From the NCBI RefSeq assembly GCF_900107505.1, contig NZ_FNQH01000001.1:1-64000 (forward strand): a DNA stretch of 64,000 bases, read 5' to 3'. The position numbers and the translations under genes were made by a program. This stretch comes from Trichococcus collinsii (GTDB lineage: Bacteria; Bacillota; Bacilli; Lactobacillales; Aerococcaceae). Below the pieces are notes generated by a model. The model saw nothing but the letters and a program-made list of their open reading frames with translations. It was not told the origin of the DNA and did no database searches. Positions 14,842-24,521 of the stretch are shown in pieces (positions within the stretch are counted from its first letter, which is position 1; the number at the start of each line of letters is the position of its first letter).

Positions 14842-16941
14842 ATGAAGAAGGATGAAAAAATGCAAAATAAATCATTTAAGGAAATGTTAAAAGCCGGGTG
14901 GGTCCGTTTCAACGAGAAACGCAAAAACCTTTGGCGGAAATACCGGATCAACAAGTTTATCGTATTGTTCTTATTGATCGGGACTTTGATCAGCAGCACC
15001 TATCTTGTTTTCTTGGCAAAGACAGCCAATGTCGAAAACCTGAAGGCCGGATTGGAACAGACAACGGTCATCTACGATCGCTACGGCAATGAAGCCGGAG
15101 AACTTTATTCGCAAAAAGGGACGTTCGTGACAATCGACCAGATTTCGACGAACATTCAGACTGCAGTCGTGTCAACTGAAGACAAGCGTTTCTATACGCA
15201 TACTGGAGTTGATCCGATCGGAATCGGTCGTGCTGCTGTCGGCTTCGTGCTGAATGGCGGGAATATCGTCGGTGGGGGTTCGACGCTTACGCAACAGTTG
15301 GCCAAAAATGCCTACCTGACGTTGGATCAGACTTTGATCCGGAAAGCTAAGGAGCTTTTTCTGGCTTTCGAAATCGAAAGCAAATACACGAAAGACGAAA
15401 TCCTTGAGATGTACCTGAACAACGCCTACTTCGGTTCCGGGGTGTGGGGTGTCGAGGATGCTTCGCAGAAATACTTCGGAATATCAGCAAGCGAAGTCAG
15501 CTTAGCGCAAGCGGCTGTTCTGGCCGGAATCCTGAAGTCGCCTAGCTATTACAACCCGATTGATGATTATGATGCGAGCATTGCTAGAAGGAATACGGTG
15601 CTGCAGCTTTTGGCAGATAATGCATTTGTCGATCAAGCCACCGCTGATGCGGCAATGGCTGAAGATATCAATGTGATGGGTACCTATTATGCAAACAGCA
15701 GCTACAACTATCCCTACTATTTCGATGCGGTCATTGACGAGGCCGTCAATACCTATGGCCTGGATGAAGAGGACCTGCTGAACCGGGGCTACAAAATTTA
15801 CACCGGCTTGGATCAGGATTATCAGAATCAGATGGATACCGCCTATGCGAATGCCTATCTGGCGACTGCTGAAGAAGAAATGCCTTTACAGAGTGCTTCT
15901 GTGGCCTTGGAGCCGGCAACCGGGGATGTGCTTGCAATCGTCGGATCAACGGTGTACAAGGGTTTTCGGAGCTATAACCGTGCAACGCAGATGCCTATGG
16001 CACCGGGATCGACGATCAAACCATTGTCCGTCTATACGCCGGCTCTCGAGGCTGGCTATGAAGTGGATGCGGAAGTGCTGGATGATGATTCCTTGACTTA
16101 CGGCGATGACGATTATTCTGTTTCGAACTATGATCGCAACAGCTTGTATGACACTTTACCGATGTACCAGGCGCTTGCCGAGAGCAAGAACACGTCCGCA
16201 GTATGGGTGTTGGACAAACTGGGCATCCAGAAAGGAATCGCCAAGTTGGAGGACTTCGGTATCTCCATCGGCGAAGCGGATGAGAATCTGGGCGCGATTG
16301 CGCTCGGAGGGATGAGCACCGGGGTAACACCGGTGCAGTTGGCCAGCGCCTATACGACTTTCGTGAACGAAGGAGTGCGAACGGAAGCGCGCTTCATCAC
16401 GAAGATTGTCGATGCGACCGGAGCGGTGATCGTGGATAATACCAATCCGGAGACGAACCGTGTCACGACCGCCGCAGTCGCGGAGGAAATGACGAGCATG
16501 CTGATGGGTGTCTACGCTGAGGGTGGTACCGGTGCATCGGCGCAACCATCGAACGGCATGTTGATCGCTGGCAAAACCGGAACGACGGAGCTTGATCGGG
16601 AAACAGGTTACATCAAGTCGCAATGGATGGTAGGGTACACACCGGATCTTGTCGTCGCAACCTGGTTGGGGTATGACGAAACCAATGAAACCCACAATCT
16701 GAACGATGCCGGAAAGACGATGGCGAATTTGTACAGTGCCGAAATGGGCGCGTTGTTGTCGATCAGTCCGCAGACCGAATTTGCGGTCGCCGCTGCTGAA
16801 GAAACCTATGACAATGGTATCATTGGTGGATTCAAGACCGGTCTGGATGAGTTCATGAACGAAATGGGTTCGTTCGGTCAAAGCATCGGCGAGGGTTCAC
16901 AAAAATTGTTCGACTGGGCCAACGAGGCTTTCGGTCAATAA
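14842..16941 (+). CDS. class A penicillin-binding protein (transglycosylase/transpeptidase)
   Basis: 699 residues. A short basic cytoplasmic tail, one signal-anchor helix (about 37-60), the GT51 glycosyltransferase domain with catalytic STEDKRFYTH (Glu113) and GGSTLTQQL, then the penicillin-binding transpeptidase domain with the three canonical motifs: STIK (Ser390), SKN (448) and KTGT (578). It polymerises and crosslinks peptidoglycan on the outer face of the membrane. Order and length fit the PBP2a/PBP1b-type group; I cannot assign which. The start is ATG 14842 behind GGGGG. A terminator follows; it is a single gene. Confidence 0.95.
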   Translation: MKKDEKMQNKSFKEMLKAGWVRFNEKRKNLWRKYRINKFIVLFLLIGTLISSTYLVFLAKTANVENLKAGLEQTTVIYDRYGNEAGELYSQKGTFVTIDQISTNIQTAVVSTEDKRFYTHTGVDPIGIGRAAVGFVLNGGNIVGGGSTLTQQLAKNAYLTLDQTLIRKAKELFLAFEIESKYTKDEILEMYLNNAYFGSGVWGVEDASQKYFGISASEVSLAQAAVLAGILKSPSYYNPIDDYDASIARRNTVLQLLADNAFVDQATADAAMAEDINVMGTYYANSSYNYPYYFDAVIDEAVNTYGLDEEDLLNRGYKIYTGLDQDYQNQMDTAYANAYLATAEEEMPLQSASVALEPATGDVLAIVGSTVYKGFRSYNRATQMPMAPGSTIKPLSVYTPALEAGYEVDAEVLDDDSLTYGDDDYSVSNYDRNSLYDTLPMYQALAESKNTSAVWVLDKLGIQKGIAKLEDFGISIGEADENLGAIALGGMSTGVTPVQLASAYTTFVNEGVRTEARFITKIVDATGAVIVDNTNPETNRVTTAAVAEEMTSMLMGVYAEGGTGASAQPSNGMLIAGKTGTTELDRETGYIKSQWMVGYTPDLVVATWLGYDETNETHNLNDAGKTMANLYSAEMGALLSISPQTEFAVAAAEETYDNGIIGGFKTGLDEFMNEMGSFGQSIGEGSQKLFDWANEAFGQ

Positions 16942-16954
16942 GAAATGATTTAAG

Positions 16955-16986
16955 GAAGGCAAGCTGTGATGGCTTGTCTTTTTTTA
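16955..16986 (+). terminator. terminator of the penicillin-binding protein gene
   Basis: GGCAAGC/GGCTTGTC hairpin followed by seven T. Confidence 0.8.
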
Positions 16987-17049
16987 GTGCATATTCACCT
17001 CATCAAAAAAATTGTGAAAGAACTTAAACGTCGCACTGTGACATTTGAG

Positions 17050-17147
17050 TGCCTAAGCTGACTACCACACACAGACAAAAAGCGTCCGCTTTATGTTAGT
17101 CCTCTTAGTGCTCGATTTCTACCCGGGATTCATCACGCTCTATGTAA
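17050..17147. repeat. degenerate copy of the GATTCGC palindrome unit
   Basis: This stretch shares with 17173-17262 the ordered blocks CCTAAGCTG, CCTCTTAGTGCTC and ATCATCACGC/TTCATCACGC, and folds with CTAAG/CTTAG and GACTA/TAGTC arms. It looks like an older tandem copy that has lost its outer arms. Confidence 0.45.
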
Positions 17148-17156
17148 ATGCGTTCT

Positions 17157-17253
17157 GATTCGCAGGGGATTCCGCCTAAGCTGCTATTACGTCACGGCCA
17201 AAGAGCGGCCGTTCTCGTAATTTCCTCTTAGTGCTCATCCCCTCCCGCGAATC
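17157..17253. repeat. palindromic intergenic element with GATTCGC/GCGAATC ends
   Basis: Nested inverted arms: GATTCGC (17157) with GCGAATC (17247), AGGGGAT with ATCCCCT, CTAAG with CTTAG, ATTACG with CGTAAT, GGCC with GGCC. The same outer arms bound the element at 36054-36152. The 417-base gap 16942-17358 holds this, the degenerate copy before it, the upstream terminator and the promoter region of the next gene. Confidence 0.6.
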
Positions 17254-17358
17254 ATCACGCCCTCTAATTTTTCCGAACGTATTTTCGTGTTTTTTGATGG
17301 CTTTATTGTTCGGATAATGTTATAGTTTATGTAATATGCGAATGGAAGGAATGGGATA

Positions 17359-17709
17359 ATGAGTAATATTTATGATACGGCTTATGAGTTGGAAAAAAAT
17401 CTGCGTGAGGCTTCTGTTTTTACTGAGTTGTCTTCAGCTTATGCTGCAATGAGAGAAGATAAAGTGGCTTTTGAGTTATTTGAGGAGTTCCGTAATGTGC
17501 AAATCGGACTACAACAAAAACAAATGACAGGTGGAGCGATCACTGATGACGATGTGGCTTCTGCTCAAGCAATCGCTGAGAGAGCATCCGGCAACGAAGT
17601 TATCCAATCTTTGATGGCTAAAGAACAACAGTTGAGCCAGTTGATGGAAGAAGTCAACGCCATCATCACAAAACCATTGCAAGAATTATACGCGCCTGCA
17701 CAAGATTAA
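17359..17709 (+). CDS. YlbF/YheA (UPF0342) family protein
   Basis: 116 residues, all-helical, rich in Glu and Gln, with the family pattern YDTAYELEKNLREA near the start and a helical hairpin about 60-95. Paralogous YlbF and YmcA of Bacillus form a complex acting on RNase Y; YheA-type members, which this resembles by length, have no assigned role. It stands before the YhaO/YhaN/YhaM block, as yheA does near that region in related genomes. AAGGAATGGG precedes the ATG. Confidence 0.85.
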   Translation: MSNIYDTAYELEKNLREASVFTELSSAYAAMREDKVAFELFEEFRNVQIGLQQKQMTGGAITDDDVASAQAIAERASGNEVIQSLMAKEQQLSQLMEEVNAIITKPLQELYAPAQD

Positions 17710-17922
17710 GACTTAATTTTTGACGATAAGCTGTGACCATTTCCGAAAAAATGGCCGGATGATAGATAAGGACAGGATTCAACGCATTGCCTATCAATGC
17801 CGTCCAATATTCTTCATCCGATATTTAGCGGAAATGGCGCAGTTTTTTTGATTTTATATGACCGATTCCAAGGAGATTTGATTTGCCAAATTAAGTATAG
17901 AATGCGGAAAGAAGGACAGCTT

Positions 17923-19182
17923 GTGATTACATTTATCCATACAGCGGATCTCCATCTGGATAGCCCTTTTAAGGGGATAAAACAGCTGGAACCGCAACTT
18001 TTTGATGCCATTTACCAGTCAACTTTTGATGCTTTTCGGGAATTGGTGACGCAAGCCATCTCGGCAGATGTGGATTTTTTTCTGATCAGCGGTGATATCT
18101 ACGATGAGGAGAATCAGAGCGTAAAGGCGCAAGCTTTTCTGAGGGATGAACTGGGGCGGCTGGATCGTTCCGGTATCCCAGTTTATTTGTCACATGGGAA
18201 CCACGATTTTCTCGGAAGGGAAGCACTAAAACTGCAGCTTCCCGAAAACGTCACAGTCTTCGAAAAAGAGGTCGCGACAGAATTGCTGACCACTAAAGTA
18301 GGGGAAAGGGTAGCCATCACCGGCTTTAGTTATCCTTCCAGATGGGTCGAGGAACGGATGATCGTCGAATACCCGAACCGGAATCACAGCGTGGATTACC
18401 ACATCGGGATGTTGCATGGCTTTCTTGAAGGCTTGAACTCTTCTGAAGGCGTCTATGCGCCGTTTTCTTTAGGCGAATTGAACGCGAAAAACTATGATTA
18501 TTGGGCTCTGGGGCATATCCACAAAAGGCAGCAGCTGCAGACGGCTCCGCCTGTCGTATATTGCGGCAATACACAAGGACGCAATCCGAACGAGACCGAA
18601 GCGAAAGGCGCTTATTTGGTGACGCTCCAAAAAGGGATGGCGGCGACGCTGTCCTTTCTCCCGACGGCTCCAATCGTTTGGGAAAAAGAGACAATGTCGT
18701 TGCTTGGATGCAAAACCCTGAATGATGTATTTACGCGCATCGAAGAACGCATGGACTACTATCGCTCCCAGAGTGGATCGAGCATTTTGTTGTCGCTGCT
18801 GTTCACGGATATACAGGAGCTTCATCCAGATGTCGTCAAAAAGATTGAGGACGAAGAGATGCTGGAAGGTGTCAGACAACGGTTGGACCGGCCTTTCATC
18901 TACCTTTATCAGTTGAAAGTTGCGGTGGATACGGAGAAGGAACTGTTTTCTTTTGATCAGGTCATGAAGGAAAGTTTTTCGAAAAGTTGGACGGAAATCA
19001 GTGGCGATGACGTATTCTATAAACAGCTGGACAACTTTTTCCAACATCCGCTCATCCGGACGACATTCCCTGATTTAAAAAAAGACCGAGGCTTTAAAGA
19101 GGAAGTGCTGGCTGCAGCAAAGACCAGGCTGGTGCAGGCAGTCGCGTTTGAGGAGGAAGACAGTGAAGATACGGAAGATTGA
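17923..19182 (+). CDS. yhaO: SbcD-like DNA repair metallophosphoesterase (YhaO type)
   Basis: 419 residues. The metallophosphatase motifs are in order: HTADLHLDSP (6-15), GDIYDEE (about 50), GNHD (about 88), and GHIH (about 205), which bind two metal ions in the Mre11/SbcD nuclease fold. GTG 17923 is chosen because GAAGG stands seven bases before and the protein then begins as its homologues do (ITFIHTADLH); longer in-frame starts lack support. It overlaps the next gene by 20 bases; together they form a Rad50/Mre11-like pair. By family knowledge it acts in double-strand-break end processing; this is not proven for YhaO. Confidence 0.88.
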   Translation: MITFIHTADLHLDSPFKGIKQLEPQLFDAIYQSTFDAFRELVTQAISADVDFFLISGDIYDEENQSVKAQAFLRDELGRLDRSGIPVYLSHGNHDFLGREALKLQLPENVTVFEKEVATELLTTKVGERVAITGFSYPSRWVEERMIVEYPNRNHSVDYHIGMLHGFLEGLNSSEGVYAPFSLGELNAKNYDYWALGHIHKRQQLQTAPPVVYCGNTQGRNPNETEAKGAYLVTLQKGMAATLSFLPTAPIVWEKETMSLLGCKTLNDVFTRIEERMDYYRSQSGSSILLSLLFTDIQELHPDVVKKIEDEEMLEGVRQRLDRPFIYLYQLKVAVDTEKELFSFDQVMKESFSKSWTEISGDDVFYKQLDNFFQHPLIRTTFPDLKKDRGFKEEVLAAAKTRLVQAVAFEEEDSEDTED

Positions 19183-21988
19183 AATATACGGTTACGGAAA
19201 ATGGGTAAACCGAACATTTGATGATGTGCAGGATCTACAGGTCTTTCATGGCAAAAATGAAGCTGGAAAAAGCACGTTGTCCTCCTTCATCAACAGCATC
19301 CTCTTCGGGTTTCCGAGTGCACGCAAGAAAGATCAGAACCTGTATGTTCCGAAACAAGCGCAAGCATATGGCGGCCGCTTGTTTCTCGAGGACACGCGGT
19401 TCGGGGATGTCATAGTGGAACGGGTGAAAGACCGCAACAAAGGGCAAGCACTCGTAACACTTCCGGATGGTGTACAGCAGATGACCAAAAATCTCGGGAG
19501 ATTCCTGCTAGGGATGGATCGGGAGACTTTTGAGTCTCTATATACATTCAAAATAGACAGCTTGCTTTCCTTGAAAAAAATCCAAAAAGAAGATCTCAAT
19601 CATTATCTGTTGAGCATCGGTACCAGCGGGAGCGAACGCTTGCTGCAATTAGCGAAAGAATACCGGGACGAAGCCGCGAAACGATTCAAACCAACAGGAA
19701 GCGTGCCGCCATTGAACAAGAAGATACAGGCAGCTGAAAAACTGCAAAGGAAGCTGCAGCAAGCAAAAGCAAAAAATGCGACCTATGAAACTTCGCTTCT
19801 CGATTTATTGGACAGCCAAAAACAGCAGGCCGAATTATTATCCCGTCAACAGGAACTGGAGCAGGAACAAACTGCAATCGCAGAAAGTTTACGGTTGGCG
19901 GATAGTTATCAGGAGTGGAAACGACTGAATAGGGAAATCACGGCAGTCGACTATAGTGAAGTGCCGGAAGATGCCCGTTATCAGTGGCAAAACCAACAGG
20001 AAAAAATGGCAGGTTCGATCCAAGCGCAAACGCAACTCCAGGAAAGGTTAGCGCAGTTGCAGAAACAGTTGGGCGAATTTGTCCATGTGGAATGGTACAA
20101 GGAGCATCAGTCCGATTTTGCGGCTTTGCAGCACAGTGCAGCCAAAACGCAAGCCGATCTGAATAAAATCACTTATCTGGAAAATGAAATCAGCAGCAAC
20201 AAAGCTGATTTGGCCAAACAAAAAATGGGTCTGGGGTTGAATCTGGCCCTGCCCGCTCCGGAGCCGCTCAAGGAAGAAGAACGAGTGCAGTTGCAGCAGT
20301 TTGCGCAGGGCATCCGACAGATCGAAGAACAGCTGCTGCGGTTGGATCACAACATCGGTTTCCATGAGGAACAGCTGGAAACCCTCCAGCAAGAAGAGAC
20401 TCGCCTCCAACACGAGAAGCTCACTGATGAAGCGTATGCCGCGCTGCAAAGCGATGTGCAACAGCCGAATCAAAGAATTGCTGCACCCGCCCCAACGAAA
20501 AAAAATCCGCTCGGCATGATGTTACTGACTGCTTCAGCTGTGTTTGTGGTCCTGTCCTTTGTTCTGGCGGACTTCAGAATAATTGCTTGGGTGTTGGCCG
20601 CTTTGCTTGCTGTCGCTAGTGTTTTCCTGCTGGGAAAGAAGCCTCAGACGACAATCAAGGATGCCGCCTTCCAGGAAGGCTCCTCCGAAAATGCGATGGA
20701 GCAATTTCTGAAGCAGGCTGCTGTTCGGGAAAGAATCTCGGCTGTAACAAGAGAGCTCGAAGAGTTGCAGGATAAGTTTTTGAAACTTTTGAACAACCGT
20801 GAAGAGCTGGAAGAGCGCGGAAAAACGCTCAAAACCGAATTGGAGACCTTCCTACAGCAGAAAGGCTACCCGGCCCGAATGACGGCAACGGAAATCCTTC
20901 AATTGGATCCCGGTGCCGTGTTGGCGGAGAAGGCTACCCTGATCATCAAACAGGAAGCCGAAATGCGCGAGCTTAATCTTGCTGTGGATAATTGGAACGA
21001 GCAAACTGCGTTCATCCGCAGCCACTTCCATTTTGAACATCTGACAGTCAGCGAAATGGTCGCACGCCTTTCCGAGATACAGAATGCCGTCATTTTGGAA
21101 GAAAATATGGCTTCAAATCTTAAGGATAAAATCAATGAACTGAAGCAAGAATTGGAACAAATCCAACGCGGCCTTGCCGAGTCCCATCAACAGAGACAGC
21201 GGCTATTGGATCAGGCAAATGCAAAAACGGAAGCAGAATTTTATCAACTGTTGGCGCTGAAGGAGAAACAAGAACAGAACCTCAAGCGCAAAGAATTGCT
21301 GGATGAGCAAGTCAATGGGCGCGAGCAACTCTTGGATCATTATGGCGATGCCAAGAAAAGCGCAGTCCTTTATGAAAATAACGAACTGGAAATGCAACGG
21401 TTGAAGGCCAAACTGTCGAAACTACAGAGAACGGAAGTGGAACTGAAGCATCAGCTTGAACAATTGGAAGAAGGCGGGACTTATAGCGCCTTGCTACAGG
21501 AGTTCGCTTTGGCCGAGACCGAGCTGAAGGACCTTGCCGTAGAGTGGGCCGGCTTGGTTACAGCCGGAGAATGGATTGAAGGGGCATTGCGGTACGGGAA
21601 AGAGGATCGCCTGCCGCTGATGCTCGATGACACGATAACCTTCTTCAGTCGGTTGACGGAAGGGGCATACACCAGCATCGCATTCCAAAAGAACGGCATG
21701 AAGGTGCAACGTAAGGATGGAACAACCTTTTTACCGAATGAATTGTCGCAAGGAACAGTGGAACAGTTGTACATTGCATTACGGCTTGCGTTTGTGAAGA
21801 ACACTGCCGATATTGTCAGTATGCCGATTTTGATCGATGATGGTTTTGTGAACTTTGATGATGACAGGAAAAATATCATGTTCACATTGCTTGAAGAATT
21901 GAGTGAAGATGTACAGGTGCTCTTTTTCACGTTTGATGACGCTTGCGTTCAACGATTTTCACAGAAACAAGTATACATGTTAAAATAG
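19163..21988 (+). CDS. yhaN: SbcC/Rad50-like ATPase with central membrane segment (YhaN type)
   Basis: 941 residues. Walker A GKNEAGKST near residue 32, long coiled coils, two adjacent hydrophobic helices at about 455-500 (MMLLTASAVFVVLSFVL and IIAWVLAALLAVASVFLL), more coiled coil, then the ABC signature region NELSQGTVEQLY and Walker B PILIDDGFVNFDDDR at the C-terminus. The membrane hairpin in mid coiled coil distinguishes YhaN from cytosolic SbcC. GTG at 19163 follows GAGGAGG. The gene overlaps yhaO and is followed by yhaM; partner of the YhaO nuclease. Confidence 0.88.
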   Translation: MKIRKIEIYGYGKWVNRTFDDVQDLQVFHGKNEAGKSTLSSFINSILFGFPSARKKDQNLYVPKQAQAYGGRLFLEDTRFGDVIVERVKDRNKGQALVTLPDGVQQMTKNLGRFLLGMDRETFESLYTFKIDSLLSLKKIQKEDLNHYLLSIGTSGSERLLQLAKEYRDEAAKRFKPTGSVPPLNKKIQAAEKLQRKLQQAKAKNATYETSLLDLLDSQKQQAELLSRQQELEQEQTAIAESLRLADSYQEWKRLNREITAVDYSEVPEDARYQWQNQQEKMAGSIQAQTQLQERLAQLQKQLGEFVHVEWYKEHQSDFAALQHSAAKTQADLNKITYLENEISSNKADLAKQKMGLGLNLALPAPEPLKEEERVQLQQFAQGIRQIEEQLLRLDHNIGFHEEQLETLQQEETRLQHEKLTDEAYAALQSDVQQPNQRIAAPAPTKKNPLGMMLLTASAVFVVLSFVLADFRIIAWVLAALLAVASVFLLGKKPQTTIKDAAFQEGSSENAMEQFLKQAAVRERISAVTRELEELQDKFLKLLNNREELEERGKTLKTELETFLQQKGYPARMTATEILQLDPGAVLAEKATLIIKQEAEMRELNLAVDNWNEQTAFIRSHFHFEHLTVSEMVARLSEIQNAVILEENMASNLKDKINELKQELEQIQRGLAESHQQRQRLLDQANAKTEAEFYQLLALKEKQEQNLKRKELLDEQVNGREQLLDHYGDAKKSAVLYENNELEMQRLKAKLSKLQRTEVELKHQLEQLEEGGTYSALLQEFALAETELKDLAVEWAGLVTAGEWIEGALRYGKEDRLPLMLDDTITFFSRLTEGAYTSIAFQKNGMKVQRKDGTTFLPNELSQGTVEQLYIALRLAFVKNTADIVSMPILIDDGFVNFDDDRKNIMFTLLEELSEDVQVLFFTFDDACVQRFSQKQVYMLK

Positions 21989-22009
21989 GAGTGAAAGGGG
22001 CTGGTAGGC

Positions 22010-22978
22010 GTGGCCAAAAAAATATATGAACACGAAATAGATGATAATTTTGAAATTTATGTGCTGATCAAAAGTGCGGATATCCGTCTGGCAAAAAATG
22101 GCAAGAAATTCATCGCCTTTACTTTTCAGGACCGAAGCGGTCAAATCGACGGGAAGTATTGGGACGCAAAAGAGGAGGACATCCTGCAATTCCAGTCCGG
22201 CCAAGTCGTTGCGGTAACAGGCAAAAGGGAAATGTATCAGAACAATCCCCAACTGCGTATCACAAAACTAAGGCTAGCCCACGAAGGTGAACCAAACCGA
22301 CCGGAACTCTATATGGAGCGTGCGCCCTTGAAATCTGAAGAAATGGTTGAGGAAGTCAGCCAAATCTTGTTTGAAATCACGAGTGCACCAATCAATCGGA
22401 TTGTCCGCCATATACTCAAAAAATATCAACGGGAGTTTTTCGAGTATCCTGCTGCAAAACGTCACCATCATGCTATCGTAGGCGGACTGGGTTTCCATAC
22501 GGTATCGATTTTACGGATGGCGAAAACGGTCATCCAACATTATCCTACGGTCAATAAATCGTTGCTGTACGGGGGAGTAATTCTCCATGATATCGGGAAA
22601 ACGATTGAGTTAAGCGGCAGCATGTCGACCGAGTACACCCTGAAAGGGAATCTGATCGGCCACATCGTTCTGATTGACGAAGAAATCACCAAAGCTTGTC
22701 TATCTCTGAATATCGATGAGGATAGCGAAGAAGTGATTTTGTTGAAACATACAGTGTTGGCGCATCACGGCAAGCAAGAATTCGGTTCACCGGTGACGCC
22801 TCATCTTTTGGAAGCTGAAATTATCCATCACCTTGATAATTTGGATGCTTCCATCAATATGATCGACACTGCTTTATTGCGTACGACACCGGGTACATTC
22901 AGCGAGCGTATTTTCGGGTTGGAGAACCGCAGCTTCTATAAGCCGGTTTTTACCCAACCTACTGAAGAAGGGCAATGA
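22010..22978 (+). CDS. yhaM: 3'-5' exoribonuclease YhaM
   Basis: 322 residues. An N-terminal OB-fold nucleic-acid-binding domain (about 15-95) and an HD-type phosphohydrolase domain with HHHAIVGGLGFHT and VILHDIGK (about 150-200). YhaM trims RNA (and DNA) 3' ends; the pneumococcal homologue Cbf1 matures small RNAs. The start is GTG 22010 behind AAAGGGG. Same direction as yhaON and 21 bases after, so one operon closed by a strong terminator. Confidence 0.93.
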   Translation: MAKKIYEHEIDDNFEIYVLIKSADIRLAKNGKKFIAFTFQDRSGQIDGKYWDAKEEDILQFQSGQVVAVTGKREMYQNNPQLRITKLRLAHEGEPNRPELYMERAPLKSEEMVEEVSQILFEITSAPINRIVRHILKKYQREFFEYPAAKRHHHAIVGGLGFHTVSILRMAKTVIQHYPTVNKSLLYGGVILHDIGKTIELSGSMSTEYTLKGNLIGHIVLIDEEITKACLSLNIDEDSEEVILLKHTVLAHHGKQEFGSPVTPHLLEAEIIHHLDNLDASINMIDTALLRTTPGTFSERIFGLENRSFYKPVFTQPTEEGQ

Positions 22979-22980
22979 CA

Positions 22981-23030
22981 AAAAGTACATCAGACTGCTT
23001 GTTTCTTTAAGCAGCCTGATGTACTTTTTT
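22981..23030 (+). terminator. terminator of yhaO-yhaN-yhaM
   Basis: Arms AAGTACATCAG and CTGATGTACTT with inner CTGCTT/AAGCAG, followed by TTTTTT. Confidence 0.92.
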
Positions 23031-23057
23031 GCATCCTGAGGTTGAGTAATACCGGTT

Positions 23058-23239
23058 GATAGATGCTTGCGTGGAGTCACACAGTTGAGATAAGGCTAGG
23101 GCGTTGGCTGTTTGGATAGATGGATTCGCTGAACAGTCAAGACAAAGCTCGTCCGTCGGCTGTTTGGAGGTGCTGGAGCGCCAAACAGTCGACGACGGCC
23201 CTCCGCCTTGCCGGTGCCACCGGCAAGCCTCAAGCATCT
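23058..23239. repeat. large palindromic intergenic element
   Basis: Outer arms TAGATGCTTG (23058-23067) and CAAGCATCTA (23230-23239). Inside are CGTCGGCTGTTTGG paired with CCAAACAGTCGACG (about 23155-23196) and the tight hairpin TTGCCGGTG-C-CACCGGCAA (about 23208-23226). It fills most of the gap between two convergent genes. Confidence 0.55.
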
Positions 23240-23261
23240 ACGAAATTAAGACGCCGCCAAC

Positions 23262-23311
23262 AAAAAAACACGCAAACTCCCAGCATCATTAGCCGGTAGC
23301 TTGCGTGTTTT
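23262..23311 (-). terminator. terminator of prsA
   Basis: Arms AACACGCAA and TTGCGTGTT with a T-run on the minus strand. Confidence 0.85.
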
Positions 23312-23324
23312 ACATTATTAGGTA

Positions 23325-24290
23325 TTAGTTTGCAGATTCGGATGTAGCTGATTCCGCTTCAGAACTAGCTGTTTCTGAAGTTGTTGCTTCAGATGTTGCG
23401 TCTGATGAGCTTGTTTCTTTAGCAGGCAAGAATTGATCGATTGCTGCTGCCAAATCTTCGTCCTTGATTTCAACATTTGCAGCTTGGACGATTGTGGACA
23501 TGACGGAAGTCAAGTAATCGTTGTCGGCAAGTTTTTCGTCCATCATCACTGTTTCGATGTTTTCACGTTCTTCTTCCAACGTTCCTTTTTCTGTCTTCTC
23601 AATCATTTTGATGATGTGGTAGCCGTATTCGGTAGCAACAGGTGTTTGTGTCACTTCTCCGACTTCTAGCGCATAAGCAGCTTCTTCGAAGGCTGCGACC
23701 ATATCGCCTGCTCCGAACAATCCTGTTTCTCCGCCGTTTTCAGCAGTCGCTGTGTCGGTAGAGTTGGCCTTAGCCAATTCAGCGAAATCAGCACCTGCAT
23801 TGATTTGGTTGATCAAATCTACAGCAGTTGCTTCATCTGCCACCAAGATATGCTGTACGTTGATTTGTGGTTGGTAGGCTTCATAATAGGCCTCCACTTC
23901 TTCATCCGTGAAAGTCGTTTCAGCTCTTACTGCTGCTTCGATAAGTTTGTTCAAATATAATACATCTTGGTATTCTTGTTTATTTGCGAAGCCTGATTGT
24001 GACAAGATGTAGTTGAATGTTTCTTCTCCGCCGTATTGTTCAATGGTCGTCAACAGTTCAGCTTCTGTTTCAGCTTCCAATTTATTGTCTCCGATTTTAT
24101 CGTTCAATACATCGATCAAAATCAGACGTTGCAAGACGGTTTCGCCGATTGATGCTTTCATTGCGTCGTATAATTCATCTTTTGTGATATCGCCTGCTGG
24201 AGTCGTTGCGACAGTTTCGCCGGTCGAGCAGCCTGCTAATGTGATGGCCGTCAGGAAAGCAACGGATGTCAATGCTAATTTCTTTTTCAT
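23325..24290 (-). CDS. prsA: PrsA-type foldase lipoprotein (peptidyl-prolyl isomerase)
   Basis: 321 residues. A lipoprotein signal ends in LAGC (lipid-modified Cys21). The parvulin domain covers about 145-235 (INVQHILV ... GYHIIKMIEK) between helical chaperone arms, and the last 30 residues are a Ser/Thr/Ala/Glu-rich linker. PrsA folds secreted proteins at the membrane-wall interface. It sits between yhaM and the hit-ecs genes, as in B. subtilis, and converges on yhaM. Confidence 0.95.
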   Translation of the reverse strand: MKKKLALTSVAFLTAITLAGCSTGETVATTPAGDITKDELYDAMKASIGETVLQRLILIDVLNDKIGDNKLEAETEAELLTTIEQYGGEETFNYILSQSGFANKQEYQDVLYLNKLIEAAVRAETTFTDEEVEAYYEAYQPQINVQHILVADEATAVDLINQINAGADFAELAKANSTDTATAENGGETGLFGAGDMVAAFEEAAYALEVGEVTQTPVATEYGYHIIKMIEKTEKGTLEEERENIETVMMDEKLADNDYLTSVMSTIVQAANVEIKDEDLAAAIDQFLPAKETSSSDATSEATTSETASSEAESATSESAN

Positions 24291-24462
24291 GAATGTGGCA
24301 CTTCCAATCTATTTCTATTTATCTATCTCATGAATAACCATCTATAAATATATCATAAACGCCTTGATTATGGAAAATATTCCTTAAAAACGCTAGCAAA
24401 CTTCTCAGAAACTTCATATCTGCCGGCCAATCTGAAATCCAACGAAAAAAGCAACATAGAAC

Positions 24463-24509
24463 AAAAAGAGGGGCCTCTGCCGCTTAAGGTGGCAAAGTGC
24501 TCCTCTTTT
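24463..24509 (-). terminator. terminator of the aldo/keto reductase gene
   Basis: Imperfect hairpin with AAAGAGG/CCTCTTT and TGCC/GGCA arms, T-rich on the minus strand. Confidence 0.75.
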
Positions 24510-24521
24510 GGATTGTTTTCC

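Noticed and set aside
15746-16881. Minus-strand open frames within the penicillin-binding protein gene
   Set aside because: Shadow frames without ribosome sites; the sense gene has all catalytic motifs.
17797-17922. N-terminal extension of YhaO
   Set aside because: The extra 42 codons lack a ribosome site and homologues begin at the segment coded from 17923.
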